Shown: positions 25,531-34,109 of the stretch, piece by piece
Layout of the letters: every line of letters begins with the position of its first letter
How positions within the stretch are numbered: the stretch's first letter is position 1
Assembly: GCA_028282095.1 (NCBI GenBank)
Contig: JANQIP010000108.1
Location: forward strand, 1 to 42,824
Direction of reading: 5' to 3'
DNA: 42,824 nucleotides
Origin: Xanthobacteraceae bacterium
GTDB taxonomy: Bacteria > Pseudomonadota > Alphaproteobacteria > Rhizobiales > Xanthobacteraceae
Notes under the pieces: generated by a model
The model's input: only the letters and a program-made list of their open reading frames with translations
Told to the model about the DNA's origin: nothing
The model's database searches: none
Program-made: the position numbers and the translations under genes

Positions 25531-26020
25531 AAGGGGGAGCAATGACAGCACCCATAAACATCGTTCACACGGAGCTCCTAATGAACGGGCGCGGCAAGCT
25601 GGCACCACGCGAACTGGCCGCCCGCCTGCCAGACCACTCGATGCCGGACTTCCGTATAGTCCAAACGTTTAGTTCGAACGACACCGCGATAACCAAATAT
25701 AATATTGGACCCGATTAAGGATCAACGTGGGAAACGTCCGCAAACAAGAAAAGAAACAAGACACGCCTCGTCATTCATTCGCCCATTGTATATGTTTACA
25801 GCTCAGAAAAATTCTTTTGCACGCCTAAAAACATCACGAAACACGAATATTTCTCTACTGATCGGAAAAAAACTACTTGACGATCAATCGTCGGTCACAA
25901 AACGATCAAACACCAGCATCGCGCAAATAAAGGTCTTCCGCATTTCTGAGTTGTAACTTATGATGGCCATGTCCATTGGGTAATTAAATTTGAACGCGAC
26001 GGTTGCTCGGAGGGAAACAA
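25531..26020. other. AT-rich control region before the lytic genes
   Basis: Base composition falls sharply between about 25690 and 26005 compared with the rest of the window. It holds a palindrome GACGATCAATCGTC (25879-25892) overlapping TTGACG, several A-runs and no recognised gene; short open frames here look accidental. It lies between the minus-strand protease pair and the plus-strand lytic genes, so it is the likely promoter region and possibly foreign DNA. Confidence 0.5.
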
Positions 26021-26242
26021 ATGACACACGATATCAGAGCATTAACGGAGCGTCTGACCCTGTCGAGCCAAGCGATCGGCCCGCTCAAACCGCACGATCA
26101 CAGAAGATCCAGTAATGCACGGCTCGCTTCTGCAAGACGATCCGGACAAACCGCCCATCCTCAAACTCCACCTGCTGCAGGTCGGAGCCTTTTTTCCTCA
26201 CGCCGATCCTGTTCGTGCGCTGATCTAGGTATGGCTCCTTAG
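26021..26242 (+). CDS. Possible small ORF with strong ribosome site, perhaps frameshifted
   Basis: ATG 26021 is preceded by CGGAGGGAAACAA, one of the best ribosome sites in the window. The frame gives 73 residues; the first ~27 (MTHDIRALTERLTLSSQAIG) look protein-like, but the rest is Arg/Ser-rich. A neighbouring frame from about 26091, with an ATG at 26115, reads sensibly (HGSLLQDDPDKPPILKLHLL) until a stop at 26228, which suggests a frameshift or two small overlapping genes. No family recognised. It precedes the 1217-residue gene by about 120 bases. Low confidence. Confidence 0.3.
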   Translation: MTHDIRALTERLTLSSQAIGPLKPHDHRRSSNARLASARRSGQTAHPQTPPAAGRSLFSSRRSCSCADLGMAP

Positions 26243-26359
26243 ACGCAAAGGGGCGGCCGATAACGAGGCAATCGACCGAACCATAAAGTTGGCGGCGCAA
26301 ACGCCCGCCAGTAGCGGCGGCATCCTCGCAAATCAACAAGGTCTTGGGGAGTAAATCCG

Positions 26360-29300
26360 ATGGCAGATCCGCGAGAATTGCGTCAGTCGGACGTTCGCGC
26401 AGTCGAAGAAGAACTGGCCGCAGCGCGTAGCGTGATCAACCAGCTCAGGGCCGAAACCAGCGCAGACCCGGAGGATACCGAGTACGAACTGATGCAACAG
26501 CAGCGCTACGTCGCCGGGCTTGAGGCTGAGCTGCAAGAGCTCAACTCGAGTCCCGTCGTAGCGGAAGGTACGCCCATGCCGCACGAGGTGGCCTCCACCT
26601 CGCATGAGACGGCCGCTGCCGCTGCCGGTCTCGCTGTCGTTGTCGGGCATAGCGTTCTCGGAAAAGACCCCGGCGCAAAAGGAACGGGGTTTCCATCCAG
26701 CGTAGTGGGAAAGATGCGCTACGAGGTGCATTGGAACACCCAATTGGCCGATATGATCCACTCGCGGGCGAAGGAGCAGGGCTTGCGCTGCGAGGTGTTC
26801 ACGCGCGATCGGAAAAGGCTGGCAGGTATCCGAGCGGCTTATCGCAAAGTCGGGGCCTGGGGACCCAAGGCTGCTGTCGAACTGCACTTTAACAGCTTCA
26901 ACGGCGCCGCCTGCGGTACGGAAACACTCTATCACTCGAGCCCATCGAAGTCCTGGGGCCAAGAGGTGCAGGGCCGAATGCACAAGGTCTTCCACGAGGC
27001 GGCGATCGGGAAGAACATATCCCGTCCACGTGGGCCTTGGCCAGATCGCCTTCTGAAGCACCGAACCAATGGCCAGAGGGGCTATTCGTCGGTCGCCGCC
27101 TTGGGCTCGAGCGGTGCTCCGTCCGTTCTCATCGAGCCGTTCTTCGGTGACAACGAGATTGATGCAACGATTGCGCAAGAACAAAAGAAGGCGCTGGCGG
27201 ATGTGATCGTCGAGGCCTACATCGCCCAGTTTGAACCTGGCCACGTCAAACCGACCACTCCAGGTCCAGGTCCAGATCCAGGCCCCGGCGGGACCATGCT
27301 ACCTACTCCCGATCCCGATTTAAAGGCAAAACCTGACCGGTTTTCGCCAGAGCTATGGGAACTGTGGCAAGTCGCTGCAAGGACCAAGATCGAGTTCCCG
27401 AATTTGCGCAATATAGCCTTCGCACAATGGTGCCTGGAGACGGGTTGGGGCTACCGCGGCCGGAAAGCCAAATACCACACCAATCCCGAGCTATTTGCGC
27501 TGGAAATCGAGGCCAAGAATTTCGGTGGCATGAAATATCGCAAGGAGTTGAAAGATCTTTGTACAAAATACTGGCACACCGACCATAACGGCAAATCTGA
27601 TTATTACTGCAAATTCGAAAGCCTCGACAAATTCATCGAGGCGTATTGGAAGCGTTTTGATGCCACCTCCTTTTATCCGAACTGGCGCTCTCACACGGGT
27701 GACGAAAACGACTTTATTAATTACATCGGCGATATTTGGGCACCGCCATCGGATTCACCGAACAATGTCGGGTATGCGGACAAAGTCCGGAGATGCTTGA
27801 GATGGCTAAAAGAGAACGATTACTCGCTGCCAACGACAAACGAAGATCTCGAGCCGCCGTTAACCCGGCGCGGATCTTCCGGGAAGGATGCCGAGCTGCT
27901 GAAGGCGGTGATCCGGTCAACAGAATCGGCGATCAAACACAACGATCTGCTGGCGGCGACCGACAATGTCCCGGACGAGCTGAAGGCAGCGGCCGGCAGC
28001 TTCGCTACCGAAGGAAGGAAAGTTCTGGAACTGGCGAAAACGTCGCTTGTGCCATGGGGTGGCTCCCTGGTGGAGTTAGTGCGGAAAGTGGAACCAGATG
28101 CCGATAAGGTGTTCGTTAAAGCTGCGGCCGCATTGGATAAGATCGAACTGGCGTCGCAAGACTTGAGATTGGCGATACTGGCACATTGGGCATTGGAGAG
28201 CAAGAAAAGCACATGGGGAACGAGCGAGCTTGCGCGTACTCACTTCAATCTTGCCGGCATCCGATGGCAGAAGACCGACTCACCGGCCGTTGACAGTGTT
28301 TTGGTTTCCGACAAAGGTCTCTATTTCCGTTTCATAAATCTTGATACCTTCCTGGACTTCTATTTCCAAAAATTGCGGACCGGCCTCGCAGAAGACGCCC
28401 TCGAAACCAAGAAAGCCGAAGATTTCGTAAAGCTGGTTGCGCGCGGCTGGCATGTTGTGACTGCGGATACACCCGCCCCCGCACCCGATCCCGCGGAGTA
28501 CACAAAGGCCATTCTTGGCATCGTTGAGCGTCTGCGCGAGGCGAATGCGCTGGCCGGAGCTGACGACGATGACCCGGCAGCAGACGGGCAATCGGGCAGT
28601 GACAGCACCGCCCCAAGCCACAACAAGCCCGACGGCGTCCCGGACACGGGCGTCGCGTTGTATGTGAGCCGCCAACGGGTTGAACGACGCAGCAGTGGTC
28701 GGCCCCGAGTCCGCACTGTTGGCGAATACCAAGTCTATCTAGACGGAAAGCCGCTGTCCGATCCGATGCTGAAAGGGATGATGCTCGAGGCCAAAGGTCC
28801 AGGAGCCAATGTTCCGGCACAGAACGGCAAGCGCATCGAAGCCGACGTCTATCCGCTGCGCACGCATCGCGGCAAGAAATACATGACCTTCGACTTCAAA
28901 GCCACAAGATCCAGTAGCCGAAAACCCAGACCGGGGATTCAAGTGGGTGAGGCTGATCAGACCGTGAGTCCGGTGCTTAAAGATCGGGTGGCGATATTGC
29001 TGCATCCAGGCAGCGGCTTCCTTTGGTCGGTGGGCTGTCTCAACCCGTCAAAGCCGCTTTCGCGCCTCCAAGGCATGTCGTGGGCCGACAGCTTCGATCG
29101 CACGATGGCGTTGATCGACGCCATGAAGAAGCATGTGCCAGGGTTTCCGTCCAGCAACGGCAAACGGATCCCGGACACCGTGCTCGTCGTCGAGGGCGAG
29201 CCGATGCACGAACGATCGTTGTTGGAGATCGTGCACGGCGAGAGCAGTGCAACGGAGAGTGTGGGCGTGCAGATTTCGCCCGAGATGATCAGCCGTTTGA

Positions 29301-30013
29301 CAACGCCGAAGGTTGCAGAGCTTCTCCGCGACAGCATCAACGGCAGTGTGTTGCCGGATCTGGTCGATGCGCCGCTGTTCGCGCTGATCAAGTCTGCGAG
29401 TGACGCCCGCAGCGGTTCACTCGAATCCCACGGCTCTACCGGCGGAACGACTATTCTGCAGGAACCGGGACCGGAAGGCGATACGCTGTGGCATGCCTGG
29501 GTTGAAGGTTGGATCGCGGCGCAGGCGCATACCGACGCGGAGGTCAAGGCAAAGGCACTGGCGGACTTGGAAAGCGTTGCGCAAAGCTTGGTGGCAGCCG
29601 GCGTCGACATCAATGCGCCGAGCATCTACCAGACACCGCTGACTTATGCGGCGGTCGACAATGCGGCCGGCGCCGTGGAGAGGCTGGTCGCCTTTGGTGC
29701 CGATGTCGACCGGCATGATCCGATGGGCACCACGCCATTGGTGGCAGCTGCCTACTTCGGTGCCGATGCTGCGGTTTCGGCTTTGCTGGCTGCCAACGCA
29801 AATCGCGACTTGCGCTCGCTTCCAGACAACACAGATGCGCAGGAAGCTCAAGGCGGTGGGGACGAGGTCGCAGAGTTGTTCGCCGAAGACCCACCGGCCA
29901 ATGCAACGCCGTTGGAAGCCGCGCGGGCCGCGCTTGCCCTTATTCCGGATGAGGAAAGCGAGGGATCGCCGCGGCGTATCGCATTGAGCCGTATCATTGC
30001 GGATTTGAGCTAA
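26360..30013 (+). CDS. Giant peptidoglycan hydrolase: amidase, two glucosaminidase-like domains, DUF5675-like, ankyrin
   Basis: A 1217-residue protein. Residues 1-65 form a charged coiled-coil-like helix. Residues 91-290 are an Amidase_3 N-acetylmuramoyl-L-alanine amidase with the zinc set H97 (GHS), E122 (YEVHWN), H176 (ELHFNS) and catalytic E259 (LIEPFF). A PGPGPDPGPGG linker (301-311) leads to a glucosaminidase-like domain (330-485, E360 in WCLETGWG) and, after a helical spacer, a second one (595-700, E613 in ALESKKSTWGTSELA...FNLAG). Residues 760-945 resemble DUF5675 (LLHPGSGFLWSVGC). Residues 1070-1190 carry ankyrin-like repeats (TPLTYAAVDNAAGAVERLVAFGADV, TPLVAAAYFGADAAVSALL). It should cut both the stem-peptide amide and the glycan. 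No signal peptide is visible. ATG 26360 follows GGGGAG. Ankyrin repeats suggest partner binding or inhibition. First of three co-directional genes. Confidence 0.85.
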   Translation: MADPRELRQSDVRAVEEELAAARSVINQLRAETSADPEDTEYELMQQQRYVAGLEAELQELNSSPVVAEGTPMPHEVASTSHETAAAAAGLAVVVGHSVLGKDPGAKGTGFPSSVVGKMRYEVHWNTQLADMIHSRAKEQGLRCEVFTRDRKRLAGIRAAYRKVGAWGPKAAVELHFNSFNGAACGTETLYHSSPSKSWGQEVQGRMHKVFHEAAIGKNISRPRGPWPDRLLKHRTNGQRGYSSVAALGSSGAPSVLIEPFFGDNEIDATIAQEQKKALADVIVEAYIAQFEPGHVKPTTPGPGPDPGPGGTMLPTPDPDLKAKPDRFSPELWELWQVAARTKIEFPNLRNIAFAQWCLETGWGYRGRKAKYHTNPELFALEIEAKNFGGMKYRKELKDLCTKYWHTDHNGKSDYYCKFESLDKFIEAYWKRFDATSFYPNWRSHTGDENDFINYIGDIWAPPSDSPNNVGYADKVRRCLRWLKENDYSLPTTNEDLEPPLTRRGSSGKDAELLKAVIRSTESAIKHNDLLAATDNVPDELKAAAGSFATEGRKVLELAKTSLVPWGGSLVELVRKVEPDADKVFVKAAAALDKIELASQDLRLAILAHWALESKKSTWGTSELARTHFNLAGIRWQKTDSPAVDSVLVSDKGLYFRFINLDTFLDFYFQKLRTGLAEDALETKKAEDFVKLVARGWHVVTADTPAPAPDPAEYTKAILGIVERLREANALAGADDDDPAADGQSGSDSTAPSHNKPDGVPDTGVALYVSRQRVERRSSGRPRVRTVGEYQVYLDGKPLSDPMLKGMMLEAKGPGANVPAQNGKRIEADVYPLRTHRGKKYMTFDFKATRSSSRKPRPGIQVGEADQTVSPVLKDRVAILLHPGSGFLWSVGCLNPSKPLSRLQGMSWADSFDRTMALIDAMKKHVPGFPSSNGKRIPDTVLVVEGEPMHERSLLEIVHGESSATESVGVQISPEMISRLTTPKVAELLRDSINGSVLPDLVDAPLFALIKSASDARSGSLESHGSTGGTTILQEPGPEGDTLWHAWVEGWIAAQAHTDAEVKAKALADLESVAQSLVAAGVDINAPSIYQTPLTYAAVDNAAGAVERLVAFGADVDRHDPMGTTPLVAAAYFGADAAVSALLAANANRDLRSLPDNTDAQEAQGGGDEVAELFAEDPPANATPLEAARAALALIPDEESEGSPRRIALSRIIADLS

Positions 30014-30026
30014 TGCGCCCACAATC

Positions 30027-30067
30027 ATTGCCGTAGCATCAACTCCGGCAATCCTTCCACTTTTTTT
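30027..30067 (+). terminator. Weak possible terminator after the giant hydrolase gene
   Basis: Arms ATTGCCG (30027-30033) and CGGCAAT (30046-30052), then eight bases and a run of seven T (30061-30067). The T-run does not follow the stem directly, so termination would be partial at best. Confidence 0.25.
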
Positions 30068-30377
30068 GGATAACTTCAGTCGGCTTTTTGAGGGGTGCAG
30101 TGCAAGTGTTGGGCGATCCCGAACGGTTTCGCGGGTACGAAGCGGTTACTTCCAGCCTCAGGGAGTACCTGAACCAAGCGACACGAACGCCAGCGGGAAC
30201 TCGAACCCGGCGCCGGCGCACCAGCCAGCGCCGTGGTCTTCAGACTCTGCCCTGCCGGCGGGTGTCTGCCCCGAAGAATTCGAGGGTGTTCGATTCCCGG
30301 TTAAGTCCGCCACGGCCGCTCCGATTTGCAGAAGCATCACACGCCTTCTCGACAAAGCCCGAACCAGGGAGCCTGCC
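30068..30377. other. Leader of the 259-residue gene; open frame but probably untranslated
   Basis: The frame of the next gene stays open back to a TTG at 30066, but that codon has no ribosome site and the translation is Pro/Ser/Arg-rich without domain likeness. Two stretches resemble tRNA T-arms (near 30205-30225 and 30285-30305), but neither pairs into a full tRNA. I treat this as a ~310-base leader. Confidence 0.4.
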
Positions 30378-31157
30378 ATGCGAATGGACGTTACCAGCAC
30401 CTACATTGCGAACTTGCCTGTCGGCTCGGATGCCGGCCCGTTCGCGTTCGAAAGCGCCGCTGGCGAAGCCGCCATTGATTCCGTCGACATCGACAACCTG
30501 CCAAGCGGTATCGTTACGGGCTCAAACCTGATCGATTTTCCGGCCTCGGTTGGGCCGGAGTTGCGGTCGAGCATCGCTCTCTCGCTCCTGGCGGCACAAC
30601 GAGTCGCAGCAAACGATCCGGTCATAATGGATCCCGATCAGTGGATCGATCGTCACAATACCGTTCTGAAGAATTTGAACTGGACCGTCGAAGGAGGTGG
30701 CAACGTTAACTCTACATTCGACAGTATCAATGTTGCGGTCCACCAAGCTATCATTCCCTTTCTGGTGGCCGCCTTTGGTCCTGCCGCGGCAGCATCGACG
30801 CTGATCCTGACAGCCCTGAAGCAGTTGGATCAGATGGATCAAAACAGCAGTTGGATAACGCTTTTCGATCAACAGAGCCGACGGTTCGGCGTCAGCGAGT
30901 ACCAGTTCAGCACGGTTGAGACGGAAGCCGGGCAAATCAGACTGCGGATGGCAAGCGCGCGATTCGATGCTTCCTACGGAAGGAGACAAGTCTTGTTCTT
31001 CGCGGTCAAGACTCAGTCAGCGAAATTCGTTGCTGCTAATTCAAAGCTGTCGGCTGATTCCGACCTCTTGAAAAGAATGAACGGCGAGCTGAAGATAAAG
31101 CTAGCGGGCGCCACCAATAACTACATTCGCGGCCTGCCGGGCAATCTCATAAAGTGA
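30378..31157 (+). CDS. Unrecognised 259-residue protein with long hydrophobic segment
   Basis: I do not recognise the family. ATG 30378 has AGGGAG six bases upstream, which decides the start over the open frame from 30066. Residues 1-60 are acidic and Gly/Ser-rich; 62-80 form a helix; 117-150 are a long hydrophobic stretch (HQAIIPFLVAAFGPAAAAS, then TLILTALKQL) broken by Gly-Pro, as in a membrane hairpin or an amphipathic pore helix; 165-215 look beta-rich (YQFSTVETEAGQIRLRMASARF, RQVLFFAVK); the C-terminus is basic (NNYIRGLPGNLIK). No signal peptide. It lies between two peptidoglycan-hydrolase genes on the same strand. A membrane-active or holin-like role, or an immunity role, would fit the position, but both are conjecture. 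Confidence 0.65.
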   Translation: MRMDVTSTYIANLPVGSDAGPFAFESAAGEAAIDSVDIDNLPSGIVTGSNLIDFPASVGPELRSSIALSLLAAQRVAANDPVIMDPDQWIDRHNTVLKNLNWTVEGGGNVNSTFDSINVAVHQAIIPFLVAAFGPAAAASTLILTALKQLDQMDQNSSWITLFDQQSRRFGVSEYQFSTVETEAGQIRLRMASARFDASYGRRQVLFFAVKTQSAKFVAANSKLSADSDLLKRMNGELKIKLAGATNNYIRGLPGNLIK

Positions 31158-31196
31158 TTTTTTTTGGGCTGGCCGATCCATGGACTTGTTGTCTTG

Positions 31197-31248
31197 GAGC
31201 ATGATCCCGAAAAGTTCGCAGACCTTTCGGCCAAGACCATGCGGGCAA
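31197..31248 (+). repeat. Repeat A, diverged copy
   Basis: GAGCATGATCCCGAAAAG, then TTCGCAGACCTTTCGG and CCAAGACCATGCGG. It is the least conserved full copy (TTCGC centre, GACCATGC end). It lies in the 267-base gap between the 259-residue gene and the triple enzyme and could form a hairpin in the transcript. Confidence 0.75.
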
Positions 31249-31424
31249 ATTGGGAGAAAGGGAGCGCGATTGTTTCGAGGAGAATCAATCGCGCCTGGTC
31301 GGTTGGCGCCCGCAAGGGCACCTTGGCGCGGTTGGCGATCCGGTGAAAAAGGCCGCGTTGTTCCCCATCGTCTGAACGAAAGCGGTCAGAACAGCTTGCC
31401 ATAATTCGCAACGGAGCGACTGGG

Positions 31425-34109
31425 ATGAAAACGACAATAACCCTGGACCCAGGTCATGGTGGCGAACAGAAAGTTGAAAAATCAAGCGCAAACAGAGCCG
31501 TGGGCCCCGGCGGGACTCTCGAGAAAGAGCTAACGCTTAGTTTGGGCCTGGCGGTCCAAGCGGTACTCAAGGAGCGTGGCCATAGCATACACATGACGCG
31601 CGAGAGCGATGAGAATTTCGGGCTCAAGAAACGCGCAAACAAGTCTCGAGACAAAGGCAGTGATGTCTTCGTGTCGATTCACTTCAATGGCTGCGACACG
31701 CCCGATGTCCAAGGTACCGAAACCTATTACCATATTGGGGCCGCGACCGCGTCGCGTCGCCTCGCCGCCTGTGTGCAGAAGGCAGTGCGGTATGTCACAG
31801 GCCTTCGCGACCGGGGTGTCAAGCGGGCAAACATGACTGTTTTGCAGCCCAGCGAGCATGCGCCCTGCACCGCATGCTGTCTGGTGGAAGTCAGTTTCCT
31901 CACCGATCCGCGAGAAGAAGGCAGGCTCAAGAGCCAGACCTACATCTTTGCGCTGGCAGCCGGGCTGGCGGACGGCATCGAGGAGTATCTGAACCAGCTC
32001 CACCTGATGCCCGGTTCGTCCTTGACGGCGACGCCGGAGGAGATGCCGAACGGACACGGGTCCGAGCTGGAAGACGGGTTCAAAGCCGACATCCCCTCCG
32101 AAACAGGACCAAGCCTGCATTACCCACAAGGTGGCTGGCGATCGGCTGTCGAACCCGACCTTTACCGCGCCCCTGCGACCGACAAAGCTCACGCCATCGA
32201 CGAGCCCGGCGCAGCCAGGATCGCAAACATCGGTCAGTTTGCCAAAGCGTGGTCCCGGCGGAGGGACGAGATCCGTACCGAGCTCAGTTTGGAAGCCGTC
32301 ATCGGCAAGGACAGTCGTCTACCCGTCTCTTTCCTGGCGCGTGGCGTGGAATGCAGCCGGGCGGTCTGCCTCGTCGAGGCCTCCGGCATCGACTATCGAG
32401 GTCGAGCGGGGTCCTGGGTCGGCACCGGTTTTATCGTTGGCCCCAACCTGCTGATCACCAATTTTCATGTCCTCAACTCCGCCGATGTTGCCGACGCCGC
32501 GACCGCCATCTTCGACTTCCATATTGACCATGAGGGGCGGCCGGCGCCGACCAGGTCCTATCGTCTCGCGCCACACAAGCTGTTCCTCACCAGCCCCGTC
32601 GGCGGCGGACTCGATTATTCGTTTGTTTGGGTCGACGGCGATCCGCAGGACGACTACGGAGCCATAGAGATGTTCCGCGGTGCGTTCACCGCCGATGAGA
32701 ACATGCGCGCAAACATCGTTCAGCATCCCAATGGCACCCGCAAAAAAGTCGCGCTTCAGGACAACCACACCATTGTGCAATACGATGAAGCGTTACTCCA
32801 TTATATCACGGACACGGAGGGGGGCAGTTCGGGGTCTCCAGTATTCGACAATGATTGGCGCCTAATCGCGCTGCATCACGCCAGCCGGCGCAATACCCAG
32901 AACCTCTGCCCGCCAGGATCGGAGTCGGCACCGCGGCGGCTGAACGAAGGGATAAAGATCTCAGCGATCGCCCTCGATCTTGAGCTTCGGCTGCAAGACA
33001 CCACCGAGGCGCAAGCCGCTTCCTACGTGCTCAGTCACATGAAGGGCGCCGACAGCGTGACTGGTTACTTCGGTGCCCTTGGCCGGCGCGTTCCCTGCCC
33101 AAAGCAAGATGGTGTAGAACGGATCGCCTCTGCTTACAGGGGCTCCGCCCATGACGTCGACGTGGCTTTCTGGAATGTTGAATGGTTCGACCAGCAATAC
33201 CGTGACAAGGTCCGCAAGCTCGCCGGTATTGTCGCAGATCTCAATCTCGACATTTGGGCCTTCCAGGAAGCCTCACGTGACGCGGTGGAAGCACTTGTCA
33301 AGCAGATGTTCGCCGAATTTGGCCAGACTTATGCGTATTCCGCATGCGAGCCCGACGCGACACCGGACAAACCGTCAACGATCGTCATGTGGAACACCAA
33401 GACCGTGTCCGGCAAACGCGTTAAATGGCCAGAAACGATCTTAGACCGTTACCTCGGACTGTTTCTCTTTGAGTCGAAAAGTCGGCAAGACAGCAATCTG
33501 GCGCCTTTTTGTTTCAACCTCATCCCGGTTCACTTGAAGACCACGGGCGACGAGAGGGTGCGGAGCTTAGCGACCCAATTGTTGGCTGCTTCCGTGCGAA
33601 AGATGATCGATGAGCCTGGCGGTGATCTCGACTGGATCATTGGAGGCGACTTCAATGCGGAACGCGTGTCGAAAGATCTCAATGCACTCGCAGCAAAGGG
33701 TATCAAACTGCTCGCCGTCGAAGACGAGGCGGGCAGCGCCCTAATCTATCTTAAGGACCCGAAGTCCATTATCGATCGCATATTTCTGTCACCAAATATG
33801 GCACGGAGCTACGGAGTCGATGATTTTCTGATCCACGCGCAAGACAAGAGCCGACCCGATTACTTGCGTGAGGTTTCCGACCATCGGCCAGTGCTCGTTC
33901 GCCTGAACCCACGCGATCATCCGCAAGCCGTCACGGAAGATGCGCCGCCCTGCGAGCTACATGAGTTGTTGGGGACGATTGATGGAGAAAATAATCATGT
34001 AGTATCTCCGGCCGCCGACGACGTCATCGATGACACCCTAAGGGTTCTGAAGTCTAATCCTGTAGCGTTCTTGCGTGCGCTTGCGGACGCCATGGAAAAG
34101 ATCAAATAA
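31425..34109 (+). CDS. Triple enzyme: peptidoglycan amidase - trypsin-like protease - EEP nuclease/phosphatase
   Basis: An 894-residue protein with three catalytic domains. Residues 1-190 are an Amidase_3 with zinc and catalytic residues H11 (DPGHGG), E33, H86 (SIHFNG) and E155 (CLVEVSF). Residues 285-530 are a trypsin-like protease with triad H348 (ITNFHV), D397 (GLDYSFV) and S469 (GSSGSPVFD), preceded by LPVSFLARGVECSRAV as in the S1 protein at 21848. Residues 575-828 are an endonuclease/exonuclease/phosphatase domain with N584 (FWNVEW), E615 (FQEAS), H703 (PVHLKT), D742/N744 (GGDFNAE) and D819-H820 (SDHRP). A ~65-residue acidic tail follows. All three active sites look intact. The protein starts directly with the amidase strand (MKTTITLDPGHGG), so there is no signal peptide. 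The EEP substrate could be DNA, RNA, a nucleotide or a lipid phosphate. I know no described protein with this exact order. Confidence 0.88.
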   Translation: MKTTITLDPGHGGEQKVEKSSANRAVGPGGTLEKELTLSLGLAVQAVLKERGHSIHMTRESDENFGLKKRANKSRDKGSDVFVSIHFNGCDTPDVQGTETYYHIGAATASRRLAACVQKAVRYVTGLRDRGVKRANMTVLQPSEHAPCTACCLVEVSFLTDPREEGRLKSQTYIFALAAGLADGIEEYLNQLHLMPGSSLTATPEEMPNGHGSELEDGFKADIPSETGPSLHYPQGGWRSAVEPDLYRAPATDKAHAIDEPGAARIANIGQFAKAWSRRRDEIRTELSLEAVIGKDSRLPVSFLARGVECSRAVCLVEASGIDYRGRAGSWVGTGFIVGPNLLITNFHVLNSADVADAATAIFDFHIDHEGRPAPTRSYRLAPHKLFLTSPVGGGLDYSFVWVDGDPQDDYGAIEMFRGAFTADENMRANIVQHPNGTRKKVALQDNHTIVQYDEALLHYITDTEGGSSGSPVFDNDWRLIALHHASRRNTQNLCPPGSESAPRRLNEGIKISAIALDLELRLQDTTEAQAASYVLSHMKGADSVTGYFGALGRRVPCPKQDGVERIASAYRGSAHDVDVAFWNVEWFDQQYRDKVRKLAGIVADLNLDIWAFQEASRDAVEALVKQMFAEFGQTYAYSACEPDATPDKPSTIVMWNTKTVSGKRVKWPETILDRYLGLFLFESKSRQDSNLAPFCFNLIPVHLKTTGDERVRSLATQLLAASVRKMIDEPGGDLDWIIGGDFNAERVSKDLNALAAKGIKLLAVEDEAGSALIYLKDPKSIIDRIFLSPNMARSYGVDDFLIHAQDKSRPDYLREVSDHRPVLVRLNPRDHPQAVTEDAPPCELHELLGTIDGENNHVVSPAADDVIDDTLRVLKSNPVAFLRALADAMEKIK

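Noticed and set aside
26085..26339. Minus-strand 84-codon frame with fairly protein-like sequence
   Set aside because: It would start at TTG without a ribosome site and lies opposite the leader of the giant hydrolase gene. Not enough support.
30200..30310. Two tRNA T-arm-like stretches, possible tRNA or attachment site
   Set aside because: Stems are out of register by one base and no anticodon arm or acceptor stem can be paired.
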